Source of the DNA: Moorella mulderi DSM 14980
GTDB lineage: Bacteria; Bacillota; DSM-521; Neomoorellales; Neomoorellaceae
Direction of reading: 5' to 3'
NCBI RefSeq assembly: GCF_001594015.1
Contig: NZ_LTBC01000001.1
Span: 62,001 to 126,000, forward strand
Length of the DNA: 64,000 bases
The notes under the pieces are model-generated. The model was not told where the DNA came from. It searched no databases and saw only the letters and a program-made list of their open reading frames with translations. Positions 1 through 8,758 of the stretch are shown here, one piece after another; position 1 is the first letter of the stretch, and the number at the start of each line of letters is the position of its first letter. A program made the translations under genes and the position numbers.

Positions 1-242
1 TTCCCTAAAAATATTGTTGTTATCGAATTTTTTTCACTCAACCCACCAGTAAAATATTATTAATAAAGACTTTCGCTTCAACAGTTAAAGTACCTGTATA
101 CATTTTGCTATAAAATATCCAAAGTAATAGGTAAACAATATGCAGCATGCACATATATCATATTAATTTATTTAGAAGGCGAAATCAGACACTTTAGCGC
201 AATTATTATTACTAATAGCACCATAATCACCCTACACCGCTT
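1..242. other. AT-rich intergenic region, no gene seen
   Basis: This AT-rich stretch has no open frame with a plausible ribosome binding site and no obvious RNA structure. It lies upstream of the promoter and riboswitch that serve the cell-wall hydrolase gene. The window edge cuts it, so the 3' end of a neighbouring unit may lie outside. Confidence 0.5.
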
Positions 243-271
243 TTTACTTTTCTCTTTTTCGACGTTATAAT
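243..271 (+). promoter_or_regulatory. Candidate sigma-A promoter for riboswitch and hydrolase gene
   Basis: A perfect -10 (TATAAT, 266-271) stands 17 bases after a weaker -35 (TTTACT, 243-248). Transcription would start just before the conserved ydaO-type RNA, which fits a riboswitch leader. Confidence 0.6.
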
Positions 272-288
272 AAAATGGTTATATTTTA

Positions 289-412
289 GCACCGAATTCC
301 CGCAATAACGGGAAACGGGGGATAATTTTTGGGGTGAAGAGCCTCCTGGCTCCGGGCTAACTCTCGGTCCGAACCCGGCAACTAACCTCGTAGGTGTGGA
401 GAGAGTGAGGTC
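289..412 (+). ncRNA. Cyclic di-AMP riboswitch (ydaO/yuaA type)
   Basis: The leader carries the conserved blocks of the ydaO-yuaA RNA in order: a CCGAAT start, a GGGAAACGGGGGA block, TTTGGGGTGAA, CTCTCGGTCCGAACCCG, then CTAACCTCGTAGG and a closing GGAGAGAG. Established knowledge: this class binds c-di-AMP, usually turns genes off, and often precedes cell-wall hydrolases of the NlpC/P60 type, exactly the gene that follows. No separate terminator hairpin is obvious before the start codon, so the switch may control access to the ribosome binding site, which lies at its 3' edge. Confidence 0.9.
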
Positions 413-420
413 TAAGAAAA

Positions 421-1080
421 TTGAAGAAGTGGGGTAAATACTGTCTTACCACCGTACTGGCCGGCTCCTTCATTTTAGCCGCCGCCGGGACCGCTACGGC
501 CCAGCCCTACGAAGTAAAGAAGGGCGATACTTTGTGGGCCATCTCCCGCCGCTATGGCGTCACCGTCGAACAAATCCAGGCGGCCAACAACCTTCATTCT
601 TCGTTAATTTTAGTTGGACAAGTCCTGGAGATTCCCGCATCCATCCCTTCCTCTGGGACAGAAGTGCGCAACGTCTTGCCTGCCTCCCGCGGGGAAGAAA
701 CTACTCCCACCACCACCGCTAAACGAGTGGCCGCCATTGCCAGGCAATATCTTGGTGTCCCCTACCGTTGGGCGGGGACAAGCCCCAGTGGTTTCGACTG
801 CTCCGGATTTACCCAGTATGTTTTCCGCCAGGTGGGCATCGAACTGCCCCGCACCGCATCCGATCAGGCCGCCAGCGGCAGTCACGTCGCCAAGGAGGAT
901 CTCCAGGTAGGCGATCTAGTATTTTTCAACACCTATGGTACCGGAATCAGCCACGTCGGTATTTACATAGGTAACGGCAAGTTCATCAGCGCCTCCAGTT
1001 CCCGGGGGGTAGCTATTGATAACATTGATGACCCCTACTACTGGGGACGGCGCTACCGCGGCGCCCGGCGGGTGATATAA
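421..1080 (+). CDS. Secreted LysM-NlpC/P60 cell-wall endopeptidase
   Basis: A 219-residue exported peptidoglycan hydrolase. Residues 1-28 form a signal peptide ending in an Ala-rich cleavage region (TATA-Q). A LysM peptidoglycan-binding domain covers about 30-72, then a Thr-rich linker, then an NlpC/P60 domain from about 103 to the end. The catalytic Cys127 lies in DCSGF and His178 in ISHVGIY, both intact. Family role: cutting peptide stems of peptidoglycan outside the cell. The start is TTG, chosen because the signal peptide begins there and a GTGAGG site lies about 10 bases upstream. Expression should respond to c-di-AMP through the leader, linking wall turnover to osmotic or wall-stress signalling. 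Confidence 0.9.
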   Translation: MKKWGKYCLTTVLAGSFILAAAGTATAQPYEVKKGDTLWAISRRYGVTVEQIQAANNLHSSLILVGQVLEIPASIPSSGTEVRNVLPASRGEETTPTTTAKRVAAIARQYLGVPYRWAGTSPSGFDCSGFTQYVFRQVGIELPRTASDQAASGSHVAKEDLQVGDLVFFNTYGTGISHVGIYIGNGKFISASSSRGVAIDNIDDPYYWGRRYRGARRVI

Positions 1081-1092
1081 GAAAGCAATAAA

Positions 1093-1126
1093 AAAAGCAC
1101 GCTATTTTTAAACGGAGCGTGCTTTT
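1093..1126. terminator. Bidirectional intrinsic terminator
   Basis: An 11-bp stem, AAAAGCACGCT (1093-1103) and AGCGTGCTTTT (1116-1126), has A-rich sequence on its left and T-rich sequence on its right. It separates the convergent hydrolase gene and hicA and can serve both. Confidence 0.8.
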
Positions 1127-1313
1127 AAAATATTGGCTTTAAACCCGCCTGCTTGCAAAGTTCATTGGCTGTAATCCGGTCCAGCGTGCGGTGCCTTTTA
1201 ACAGGTACCGTTTTTATACCATTGGTATAGATTGAATGGTTAGCACCTTCCCGTAGTAAATAAAAACCATTTGCCTCAAAGTAACGAATCAAGTCCCGAC
1301 GTTTTATAGACAC
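1125..1313 (-). CDS. hicA: HicA-type mRNA interferase toxin
   Basis: A 62-residue double-stranded-RNA-binding-fold toxin. The HicA signature GxNHSIY is present at about residues 23-29, with the catalytic His in it, followed by a basic PVKRHRTLD stretch. HicA proteins cleave mRNA when freed from their antitoxin. The start is GTG. Its partner hicB lies immediately upstream on the same strand, two bases away, so the pair is cotranscribed in hicB-hicA order. The last codons overlap the shared terminator. Confidence 0.88.
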   Translation of the reverse strand: MSIKRRDLIRYFEANGFYLLREGANHSIYTNGIKTVPVKRHRTLDRITANELCKQAGLKPIF

Positions 1314-1315
1314 TG

Positions 1316-1534
1316 CTAAAACTCCACCGGCACCTGTTCTAATAATGCGCCTCCAGGAGGAATTTCTTTCTTTTGCTGGCGATAGGCCAGAATCATCTCC
1401 CGAAGGGCATCCTTAAGCATTTCTCTACATTCTTCCAGGGTTTTCCCTTCAGTTATTACCTCAGGCCACTCGACCAGTTGCCCCAGGTAACCTGAACTGA
1501 TCTTTGTATAACGTGCCGTATAGTTGCTGAGCAT
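1316..1534 (-). CDS. hicB: HicB-type antitoxin
   Basis: A 72-residue protein with the HicB RNase H-like fold (YxGxxxEWPEVITEGKTLEECREMLKDAL). It lacks an added C-terminal DNA-binding domain of the RHH or HTH kind, so it is the short form of the family. It should neutralise HicA by direct binding. An AT-rich gap separates it from guaA. Family assignment is firm; no DNA-binding role can be seen from the sequence. Confidence 0.87.
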   Translation of the reverse strand: MLSNYTARYTKISSGYLGQLVEWPEVITEGKTLEECREMLKDALREMILAYRQQKKEIPPGGALLEQVPVEF

Positions 1535-1605
1535 AAATAACCCCCCCTTACCAAACCCTCATTATAAAGTATAACTCACCGCTCCTGGCCTTAGCAATTT
1601 TTTAC

Positions 1606-3156
1606 CTACTCCCACTCTATGGTCGCCGGCGGCTTGGAGGTGATGTCGTAAACCACCCGGTTAACGTGGCGCACCTCGTTGACGATGCGGGAAGAGATGC
1701 GCTCCAGCAATTCGTAAGGCAGCCGCGCCCAGTCGGCTGTCATGGCATCGTCGCTGGTTACGGCCCGGACGACGATGGGGTAGGCATAGGTGCGCTCGTC
1801 GCCCATAACGCCCACGCTTTTCATGGAGGGCAAAACAGCAAATGACTGCCAGATTTCCCGGTAGAGCCCGGCCCGCCGGATCTCTTCGGTTACAATGGCA
1901 TCCGCCTGGCGTAAAATCGCCAGCTTTTCCGGTGTAACCTCCCCCAGAATACGGATGGCCAGTCCCGGCCCGGGGAAGGGCTGGCGCCAGACTATTTCCT
2001 CGGGCAGGCCCAGTTCCTCCCCCACCCGGCGCACCTCGTCTTTGAATAAAAGCCGCAGCGGTTCGATTAGCTCCAGCTCCATGTCTTCCGGCAGGCCGCC
2101 GACGTTATGGTGGCTTTTGATAACGGCCGCCGTTTCGGTGCCGCTTTCGATGACGTCAGGATATAAGGTTCCCTGGACCAGGAAATCCACTTTCCCCAGC
2201 TTTCTGGCCTCCTCTTCAAAAACGCGGATAAACTCGTGGCCGATAATCTTGCGCTTCTCTTCCGGGTCGGTTACTCCTGCCAGTTTAGCCAGGAAACGCT
2301 CGCTGGCGTCGACATAAACCAGGTTCACCTGCAGGGCCTGGCCGAAGGTCTTTTGCACCTGCTCCGCCTCGCCCTGGCGCAGGAGGCCATGATTGACAAA
2401 GACGCAGGTTAAACGGTCGCCCACGGCCCGGTGCACCAGGGCCGCGGCCACGGAAGAATCTACGCCGCCGCTCAGGGCGCAGAGGACGCGGCCGTCACCC
2501 ACCCGCTCGCGTATAGCCGCTACCTGCTCCTCGATAAAGGAGCTGACCGACCACTCACCGCGGCAGCCGCACACCTGGAAGAGGAAACGGCGGAGCATCT
2601 CCTGGCCCAGGGGCGTGTGCTTGACTTCCGGGTGAAACTGGACACCGTAAAGCCGGCGCCCCGGGTCGCTCATGGCTGCCACCGGCGTGTAGGCCGAGCG
2701 GGCCGTTACCTGGAAGCCCGGCGGCGGGGCACTGATATAGTCGCCGTGACTCATCCAGCACTGCATGTTCTGGGGTAACCCGGCAAAGAGGATGTCGTCA
2801 GTCGTTACTTCAAGCTCGGTCTTACCGTATTCCCGCCCTGCGGCTGCCTCCACCCGGCCCCCCAGGTCGTGGGCCATGAGCTGCATGCCATAGCATATGC
2901 CTAAAATGGGGATGCCGCTCTCATATAGAGCCCGGTCAATGCGGGGCGCCCCCGGGCTGTAAACGCTGGCCGGCCCGCCGGAAAAGACAATACCTTTGGG
3001 CCGCCGGGCAAGGATTTCTTCTAGGGGAGTATTAAAGGGGATCATTTCCGAATAAACCCCGGCTTCGCGTATCCGCCGGGCGATTAGCTGATTGTACTGA
3101 CCGCCGAAGTCCAGGACCAGGACTATTTCCGCAGGTTGCTTGTTTTCTCGCATCAT
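1606..3156 (-). CDS. guaA: GMP synthase (glutamine-hydrolysing)
   Basis: A 516-residue enzyme that converts XMP, ATP and glutamine to GMP. The N-terminal class I glutamine amidotransferase has nucleophile Cys88 (GICYGMQ) and the His175-Pro-Glu177 pair. The ATP pyrophosphatase P-loop SGGVDSS lies at 229-235. The C-terminal dimerisation domain ends in the typical KPPATIEWE. Full length for the family. It lies downstream of hpt on the same strand with 115 bases between, pairing purine salvage and GMP synthesis. Two adjacent ATG codons could start it. Confidence 0.97.
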   Translation of the reverse strand: MMRENKQPAEIVLVLDFGGQYNQLIARRIREAGVYSEMIPFNTPLEEILARRPKGIVFSGGPASVYSPGAPRIDRALYESGIPILGICYGMQLMAHDLGGRVEAAAGREYGKTELEVTTDDILFAGLPQNMQCWMSHGDYISAPPPGFQVTARSAYTPVAAMSDPGRRLYGVQFHPEVKHTPLGQEMLRRFLFQVCGCRGEWSVSSFIEEQVAAIRERVGDGRVLCALSGGVDSSVAAALVHRAVGDRLTCVFVNHGLLRQGEAEQVQKTFGQALQVNLVYVDASERFLAKLAGVTDPEEKRKIIGHEFIRVFEEEARKLGKVDFLVQGTLYPDVIESGTETAAVIKSHHNVGGLPEDMELELIEPLRLLFKDEVRRVGEELGLPEEIVWRQPFPGPGLAIRILGEVTPEKLAILRQADAIVTEEIRRAGLYREIWQSFAVLPSMKSVGVMGDERTYAYPIVVRAVTSDDAMTADWARLPYELLERISSRIVNEVRHVNRVVYDITSKPPATIEWE

Positions 3157-3271
3157 CTATCTACCCAACCTCACTGAATTAACCTTTATTTTACGGTGAA
3201 GCTCCTTTTGATGCAGGTCGCCCAACTATAGAGCTCTTGCCGTGTAAGGAGCAGGCCTGGCGACCCTCTTT

Positions 3272-3817
3272 TCATCTCTGCCCGTTGTAAACCTCCGGTT
3301 TTAAGACGCAGATGTCCGGCAAATGGCGGTATTTCTGGGCATAATCAAGGCCGTAGCCAACGACAAAATAATCCGGTATGGAAAAGCCGCTGTAGTCGAC
3401 ATGGACATCCACCAGCCGCCGCTCAGGCTTATCAAGGATGGTGCAGGAGCGCACACTTAAAGGTTTCCGGGCTTTTAAATTTTCCAGCAGGTATTTTAAA
3501 GTCAGACCGGTATCAACAATATCCTCCACAATCAGGAGGTGCTTATCTTCCACCGGCACTTCCAGGTCCTTCAAGATGCGCACTGCTCCCGAGGTGGTGG
3601 TCCCGGCGCCGTAACTGGAAACGGCCATAAAATCGAGCTGGAGGGGAATGGTAATCTCCCGTACCAGGTCGGCGAGGAAAATGATCGCCCCTTTGAGAAT
3701 ACCCACCACCAGCAGGTCCTTGCCGGCATAATCGCGGCTAATGGCCGCGCCCATTTCTTTAACCCGTTTTTTTATCTCAGCGGCGCTGACCAGGACTTCA
3801 GCAATGTCATCCTGCAA
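3272..3817 (-). CDS. hpt: Hypoxanthine phosphoribosyltransferase
   Basis: A 181-residue cytosolic purine salvage enzyme that joins hypoxanthine or guanine to PRPP. The PRPP-binding loop EDIVDTGLT is at 98-106, and the C-terminal FVVGYGLDYAQKYRHLP segment is characteristic of bacterial HPRT. The start is TTG, supported by a GGGAGG site eight bases upstream. Located immediately before guaA and divergent from the J-domain gene. Confidence 0.95.
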   Translation of the reverse strand: MQDDIAEVLVSAAEIKKRVKEMGAAISRDYAGKDLLVVGILKGAIIFLADLVREITIPLQLDFMAVSSYGAGTTTSGAVRILKDLEVPVEDKHLLIVEDIVDTGLTLKYLLENLKARKPLSVRSCTILDKPERRLVDVHVDYSGFSIPDYFVVGYGLDYAQKYRHLPDICVLKPEVYNGQR

Positions 3818-3900
3818 AAATAATTCCTCCCCCGAAATAAAAGTAAGATGTTACCTTCACCCCGGCAAACTTCCTCCACCGGCCTCTATTAATATACCTC

Positions 3901-3929
3901 TTGACAGTTTACCATAACCTTGTTATCTT
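3901..3929 (+). promoter_or_regulatory. Sigma-A promoter of the J-domain gene
   Basis: A perfect -35 TTGACA (3901-3906), 17-base spacer and TATCTT (3924-3929). Transcription starting near 3936 excludes translation starts upstream of that point and supports the GTG at 3992 for the gene that follows. Confidence 0.65.
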
Positions 3930-3991
3930 CGCTGTATAACGGCAAAATCCTTCTGGCCGTCCGAATTTGGCGCCAAAGGAGTGAGCTACCG

Positions 3992-4300
3992 GTGTCCCCT
4001 GGTACCAGTACATTAGAAAAAAGGGCGCGCCAGGTCCTAGGGGTCAGTCACGATGCCGGCGCCCAGGCAATAAAAAAGGCGTACCGCCGCTTGGCCCGGC
4101 AGTACCACCCCGATTGTCACGCGGATGATAAGCTAACTATTGAAAAATTTATGCTAATCACTGAGGCTTATGAATACCTCCTGCGCCATAAACTGCCCGG
4201 GCGCAATTCCCTGTTAGCAGCCGGCCTTACCCTGGAAAGTGAAGATCCGGAGGAACGGTACGCTCGCTGGTGGATGGAGCATTTTCGGGAGTTTTTCTAG
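3992..4300 (+). CDS. Stand-alone J-domain (DnaJ-like) protein
   Basis: A 102-residue protein consisting of a J domain and a short tail. The diagnostic HPD is at about residues 39-41, after the helix [13 protein letters not shown] domains stimulate the ATPase of Hsp70 (DnaK); this one lacks the Gly/Phe, zinc-finger and substrate domains of full DnaJ, so it may be a specialised cochaperone. The start is set at GTG 3992 because AAAGGAG lies 10 bases upstream and the promoter lies downstream of a longer in-frame TTG at 3920. The partner is unknown. Confidence 0.8.
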   Translation: MSPGTSTLEKRARQVLGVSHDAGAQAIKKAYRRLARQYHPDCHADDKLTIEKFMLITEAYEYLLRHKLPGRNSLLAAGLTLESEDPEERYARWWMEHFREFF

Positions 4301-4490
4301 CGAAACAGGCGTACCCTGAGTTATCTAACTTAAGTGGCAGGGTCAGCGATACTTTAGCAGCGCCCGGTACTTGTCCTGGTGCCTTGTAAATGCTATAAAT
4401 TAAGGTATAAGGCAGAAGTTAATATGAGCTGAGCGGAGATGGGCAATACGAGTTAGAGGTTCCAGATGAGACGACTCGGAGCTTTTGGGG

Positions 4491-4917
4491 TGAGGACCAG
4501 ACCCGGAGGCCCTTTATGCCGCCCTCGCCGGCGGCCGGGAAAACGGCTTCCTGCTGGAAAGCTCCCTTTTTCACCCCCGCTGGGGCCGCTATTCCTTTTT
4601 AGGCAGCGACCCCTTCCTGGTTAGTCAAGACCAGGGGCTAGCAGGCCCGGCTCTCCTCTCCCGGTCAACCGGTGCAAACCCTTACCGGCAATCCCTGGAA
4701 AATCATCCGCTCCCTTATAGCCCCCTACATCCTCCCCCGGCGAGAACACCCCATTCCTTTCTCCGGTGGTATCGTCGGCTACCTGTCCTATGACCTGGGC
4801 CGTTACATCGAGAAGCTACCATCACAGGCTGCCGACGACCTGCCCTTCCCGGAAGGACGGTCGGCCCGGCACGGTGACAGCATTGCTCCAGGCCAGGTAC
4901 AGGGAAGAAAAATTTAG
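4491..4917 (+). pseudogene. Decayed pabB/trpE-like (chorismate-using synthase) fragment
   Basis: Two stretches in different frames together resemble the N-terminal part of anthranilate or aminodeoxychorismate synthase component I. The first (about 4494-4650) reads ENGFLLESSLFHPRWGRYS then FLGSDPF. The second (about 4651-4850, shifted by one base) reads PFSGGIVGYLSYDLGRYIEKLP, the family's conserved block. A TGA stands just before the first block, a frameshift lies near 4650, and the catalytic C-terminal two thirds is gone. The gap from 4301 to 4490 holds nothing recognisable. This is a non-functional relic. Confidence 0.8.
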
Positions 4918-5019
4918 AAAGCACAGTTGTTAACAGCAACCTGGCGCGATAACTTCGATATATTATCCCCTGGCCCAGCAGTTTTTCCGCGATCTTACCT
5001 TGAATTAACACTAAAAGCC

Positions 5020-5042
5020 AAACCGCCCTACTGGGGCGGTTT
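5020..5042 (-). terminator. Intrinsic terminator overlapping a stop codon
   Basis: Stem AAACCGCCC (5020-5028) with GGGCGGTTT (5034-5042) and a short loop. On the minus strand it ends the anchored-protein gene and overlaps its stop codon; a GGCTTTTAG tail follows. Confidence 0.6.
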
Positions 5043-5717
5043 AATGTTGATGCGCTTGTTAAAATCGTAGAAGTCAACCGTCATGGTCAGTTTGTCCTGG
5101 GGGCGCTGGCGGTGGGCGGCTTCGAGGGAAACTTTGCGGATGTAGTTACTGCCCCGTTCCACCCAGAACTGGTAGTAAAGATCCTGCCAGTAGCTGTTGA
5201 GGAACTGGTTGTTGACCTGCGGCCGGCAGGTGAGGAGGTAGGGCCTCCCCGGCACCTTTTTCTGGCGGCCCAAAAACTTCAAATCATCCACCCGGGTAAT
5301 TTTTAAAATGGATAGGGGATTGATTTCAGCCATATACTTTTCCTGCTCCAGGGGGTTGTTGCCAGGGGTGACCATCCAGCGTTTGGAGGTCGGGTCGCGA
5401 AAATAAGTGGTATCTTTGACCTGGTAGATTTCCACCGGCTGGCCGGTCATTTGGCCCTTTAAATACAGGCTGCCGTCACCGGCCCGTTCCCCGTCCAGGC
5501 TGCTTAAGCCTATTTTATTTCCGCCGGTAATCAGGCTGGCCTCGACGTGGAAACGGTAGCTGGTTGCCTGGTTGGTAGTATCAAGGGCCTGGACAATAAG
5601 TTCCTGGGGTTCGACCTTTATCTCCCGCAGGTAATAAGAATAAAACCAGCCGCCAGCCAGGGCCAGCACCAGCGCTACGGGTAAAATAACCTGCCAGCGT
5701 AAAAATCTACAGGCCAA
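5028..5717 (-). CDS. Membrane-anchored extracytoplasmic protein of unknown function
   Basis: About 229 residues. One N-terminal hydrophobic segment (VILPVALVLALAGGWF) is followed by an extracytoplasmic region of alternating beta-type strands. The layout recalls LolA/LppX-like or DUF6612-like lipid-carrier folds (SYRFHVEASL near the start, YYQFWVERGSNYIRKVS near the end), but no lipobox Cys is convincingly placed and no catalytic motif is visible. The TTG at 5717 is preferred because AGGTGG sits five bases upstream; an in-frame GTG at 5726 overlaps that site. It stands alone between the pseudogene and the methyltransferase operon. No function is claimed. Confidence 0.7.
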   Translation of the reverse strand: MACRFLRWQVILPVALVLALAGGWFYSYYLREIKVEPQELIVQALDTTNQATSYRFHVEASLITGGNKIGLSSLDGERAGDGSLYLKGQMTGQPVEIYQVKDTTYFRDPTSKRWMVTPGNNPLEQEKYMAEINPLSILKITRVDDLKFLGRQKKVPGRPYLLTCRPQVNNQFLNSYWQDLYYQFWVERGSNYIRKVSLEAAHRQRPQDKLTMTVDFYDFNKRINIKPPQ

Positions 5718-5880
5718 GCAAACCACCTCTCCCGCCAGGTTCTACCCTCAAGTTGTACGAGGGTAGGGCCACCCTTTCGCCATCCGGGTTAGTGCCTGCC
5801 CGGATCCTTATTTAATGGTATGCCGGGAGGGAAAAAATATGCCAGGCCTTCTGGTAAAGGGTGCAAAATATAGGGTAAAT

Positions 5881-6900
5881 TTAATAAGCACCATATTCAG
5901 CTACCGCCCGGTAAAGGGCCAGGACGTTCCGGGGTGGCAGGTCGGCACTCAAAATACCGCTGGAGGTAGAAAAGATATACCCGCCGCCGGGCGCCGCCGC
6001 TAGCAGGAGCTGCTCCACTGCCGCCGTAATGGTTTCTGGCGTGCCTGAAGCCAGGAGGTCCAGGTCGAAATTACCCATCAAGCACAGGCGCCCGCCGCAC
6101 TCCTTCTTAATGGCGCCAATGTCCATGCCGGCGGCCGGTTCCAGGCACTGGATGCCGTCCAGGGGTAAGGCTGCCAGGTCGGGTAAAACGGCCCTCAAGT
6201 TACCGTCGGAGTGGTAAAGGACCGGAACACCCATGGCTTTAATGGCCTCTACCTGGCGGCGCAAAAGGGGCAAAAAGATTTCCCGCCACAGGCCGGGGTG
6301 AATGTAGGTTCCCCGCTCATAGGCAATGTCGTCGCCGATAAGCAGGCCATGGGCCCCGGCCTGGACGCAGAGGCGGGCCAGCTCCAGGTTAAAGTCAACT
6401 ACAGCCGCGGCCAGGTCGCTGATGGCTCCCTCCCGGCCGGCCACCGCCAGGAGAAAATCCGTAAAATCAAAAAGCTTATTAGTCCCCTGGAAAGGGCCGT
6501 CTACAAAGGCAAAAACGAAGAAATCCGTTTCCTCCCGCCAGCGCCGTAAGGAACGCAGGTCAAAGGCGTTCGCGTCCGGCAGGCGGTAACTGGCTGCTTC
6601 CTGAAGGGAGGGGATAGCCGGGGCCTGAACGGTAGTCAAACCCCTCTGCCGCCGCAGCCGCCGGCCCCAGATATCCTGGTAGCAGTCATTTCCCTCTTCC
6701 TTTAACGGAGTCTGGGGAGTAACGGCCAGGAGGTCCATCCCCAGGAGATCCCGGGCAGCCACTTCCTCAGCAAAACCCGCCGGTCCTTCCCGGCCCAGCA
6801 GGGCCGCCACCAGCCCCGGTTCCAGCTCAAATTCTCCCGCCGGCACCCGGTCGGGCCGGCCCCGGGCCAGGGCCACCTGCACCCGTTCAACATGATTCAC
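5881..6900 (-). CDS. URO-D fold corrinoid-dependent methyltransferase
   Basis: A 339-residue protein of the uroporphyrinogen decarboxylase superfamily, which includes methyltransferases of corrinoid systems such as MtaA/MtbA and O-demethylase methyltransferases. Seen: N-terminal NHVERVQVALARGRPDRVP typical of the methyltransferase branch, the YHSDGN motif in the barrel, and MGNFDLD later. It is the last gene of the corrinoid operon, 19 bases after the activator. The likely role is methyltransferase I, moving a methyl group from the substrate (a methoxylated aromatic or other methyl donor) to the corrinoid protein. True heme-pathway decarboxylase is unlikely from context. The substrate cannot be read from the sequence. 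Confidence 0.8.
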   Translation of the reverse strand: MNHVERVQVALARGRPDRVPAGEFELEPGLVAALLGREGPAGFAEEVAARDLLGMDLLAVTPQTPLKEEGNDCYQDIWGRRLRRQRGLTTVQAPAIPSLQEAASYRLPDANAFDLRSLRRWREETDFFVFAFVDGPFQGTNKLFDFTDFLLAVAGREGAISDLAAAVVDFNLELARLCVQAGAHGLLIGDDIAYERGTYIHPGLWREIFLPLLRRQVEAIKAMGVPVLYHSDGNLRAVLPDLAALPLDGIQCLEPAAGMDIGAIKKECGGRLCLMGNFDLDLLASGTPETITAAVEQLLLAAAPGGGYIFSTSSGILSADLPPRNVLALYRAVAEYGAY

Positions 6901-6919
6901 GGGCCTTCACCTCCAGAAT

Positions 6920-8758
6920 TTATGGTAATAGAAGCGACTTCATAAACACTTCCTGGAAAGATGGCCGCGTCATGAGTTCGATATAGCTCACCTGGCGGGC
7001 TATTGTTTCGCCCCGCTGCCTTTCGGCCATGGAAAGGAGGGCCAGCCGCGCCCCGGTGCCGGCGGCATTGCCCACCTGGCGGAAGGCGCTCAAAGGAAGT
7101 TTGGGGAACATGCCGATGGTAATGGCGCTTTCCAGCTTCAGGTGGGTACCAAAGGCCCCGGCGACCACAACTTCTTCCAGGTCGGCCACCGTGAGGCCCG
7201 CTGCCTCCAGGAGGAGCAGGGTGCCGCTGGCAATGGCCGCCTTGGCCAGCTGGATCTCGCTGATGTCCTTCTGGGTTACCACCAGGTCGCTGTCAATGCC
7301 GGTTTCCTCAGCCGGCACCAGGAGGAATTCCGCTGGGCCACCCTCAGCAGGTCGCCTTACCCGGGGATGATTTAAATCCAGCCGGCCGCTGGCATTGAGG
7401 ACGCCGGTGCGGTAAAGCTCGGCCACGGCGTCCAGGATGCCGGAACCGCAGATACCCAGCGGCGGTACACCGCCAATGCTCTCCCAGTAGACCTCCCGTC
7501 CGTCGTCACTGAGCCGGACGGCGGCGATGGCCCCGGTAATGGCGCGCATTCCTTGGGCGATATGGGCGCCTTCAAAGGCCGGCCCCGAAGCGCAGGAGCA
7601 GGAAAGCATTTTACCGCCGTAACTTAAAACAATTTCCGTATTGGTACCGATATCCAGGCCCAGGGTGACTTTACGGGCCTCGTCAAGGCGGCTGCCCAGG
7701 ATCATGGCCACATGGTCGCCGCCGACAAAGCCGGCAATTACCGGCTGGAGATAGACATAGGCTCCCGGGCTGAAGTTTAGACCCAGGCTCCGGGCTTTTA
7801 CTTCTACAGGTATGGTCAAAGCCGGCACGTAGGGGGCCCGGGCGAGCTGCTCTACCGGCAGGTGCAACAACAGGTGGTGCATGGCGGTGTTGCCCACGAT
7901 GACGGCTTCTTCAATGTCTGCGGTGGTAACGCCGGCCTTCCCGGCCAGGGTGGCGGCCAGCCGGTTCAACCCCTCGATTGCTACTTCCTGGAGGCGCCGG
8001 TAGGCGGCTTCTCCCTCCAGGGCATAGCCCAGGCGCGCCATGACATCTTCGCCATAGGCGATCTGGGGGTTCATGATCCCGTCGGCAGCCAGGGTAGCCC
8101 CCGTTTCCAGATTTATCAGGAAACCGGCCACCTTGGTGGTCCCCAGGTCGACGGCCAGGCCCAGGGGCGGCGGCGCCGGCCGGCCGGCATAAATGTTGAT
8201 CACCTCTTTACCGCGCACCGTAACCACGCCGGTGCCGCCGGCCGCCATGGGTTCCGTTACCAAAGCCAGGTTAAAATCTATTTCCGGGCGCTCCAGGCCG
8301 TAAGTGGCCTCCAGCTCGCCGGCCACCTGCTGCCAGAGGGGCCGGGGGTTCTCAATGGTCGTCCTGGTTAAAGGAAGATTATACCTTTTAACCGGCGCTT
8401 CCGGGACTACTGCGACGTCCAGCCCTTCCACCTGAAGTTTCTGAACTCCGAGCATGGATTCCGGGGGGATCTCCACTTTCAGCGGTCCTTGGATGACTGC
8501 CTGGCAGGCCAGGCGATAACCCTGTTCCAGCTGCTCCGGCTTCAAGAAACGCCTTTCCGCCGGCGTCGGCTCCCCGGCGTCGCCGGCGGCTACCCGCACC
8601 CGGCAGCGGCCGCACAGGCCCCTGCCGCCGCAGGGTGCCGTCAGGCCCCCGGCTCCCAGGGCCAGCCCCAGTTGCTGCGCGGCGGCTAAAATAGTCTGGC
8701 CAGCCGCAACCTGAGCGCGCCGGCCCACCGGCTGGAAATCAACCAGCACTTCCTTCAA
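6920..8758 (-). CDS. Reductive activator of corrinoid proteins (RACo / O-demethylase activating enzyme type)
   Basis: About 612 residues. It restores inactive Co(II) corrinoid protein to Co(I) using ATP and an electron donor. An N-terminal [2Fe-2S] ferredoxin domain has ligands near residues 46, 52, 55 and 88 of the longest frame (CGGRGLCGRC then LACQ). After a linker, an ASKHA ATPase-like domain (DUF4445) shows VDLGTTKVAGF, VIVGNTAMHH, GLDIGTNTEI and GICGSGILD. TTG at 8758 is preferred, with AGGGGG about seven bases upstream; a GTG at 8767 abuts that site. The start overlaps the end of the response regulator gene, indicating tight coupling within the operon. Confidence 0.9.
   Translation of the reverse strand: MKEVLVDFQPVGRRAQVAAGQTILAAAQQLGLALGAGGLTAPCGGRGLCGRCRVRVAAGDAGEPTPAERRFLKPEQLEQGYRLACQAVIQGPLKVEIPPESMLGVQKLQVEGLDVAVVPEAPVKRYNLPLTRTTIENPRPLWQQVAGELEATYGLERPEIDFNLALVTEPMAAGGTGVVTVRGKEVINIYAGRPAPPPLGLAVDLGTTKVAGFLINLETGATLAADGIMNPQIAYGEDVMARLGYALEGEAAYRRLQEVAIEGLNRLAATLAGKAGVTTADIEEAVIVGNTAMHHLLLHLPVEQLARAPYVPALTIPVEVKARSLGLNFSPGAYVYLQPVIAGFVGGDHVAMILGSRLDEARKVTLGLDIGTNTEIVLSYGGKMLSCSCASGPAFEGAHIAQGMRAITGAIAAVRLSDDGREVYWESIGGVPPLGICGSGILDAVAELYRTGVLNASGRLDLNHPRVRRPAEGGPAEFLLVPAEETGIDSDLVVTQKDISEIQLAKAAIASGTLLLLEAAGLTVADLEEVVVAGAFGTHLKLESAITIGMFPKLPLSAFRQVGNAAGTGARLALLSMAERQRGETIARQVSYIELMTRPSFQEVFMKSLLLP

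Noticed and set aside
5820-5880. Terminator after the URO-D gene
   Set aside because: A four-base stem with a T-tract is visible on the minus strand (about 5838-5862), but the stem is too weak to call.
8388-8689. Several Gly/Ala/Pro-rich frames antisense to or shifted within the activator gene
   Set aside because: These are shadows produced by GC-rich codons; the sense frame has clear Fe-S and ASKHA motifs.
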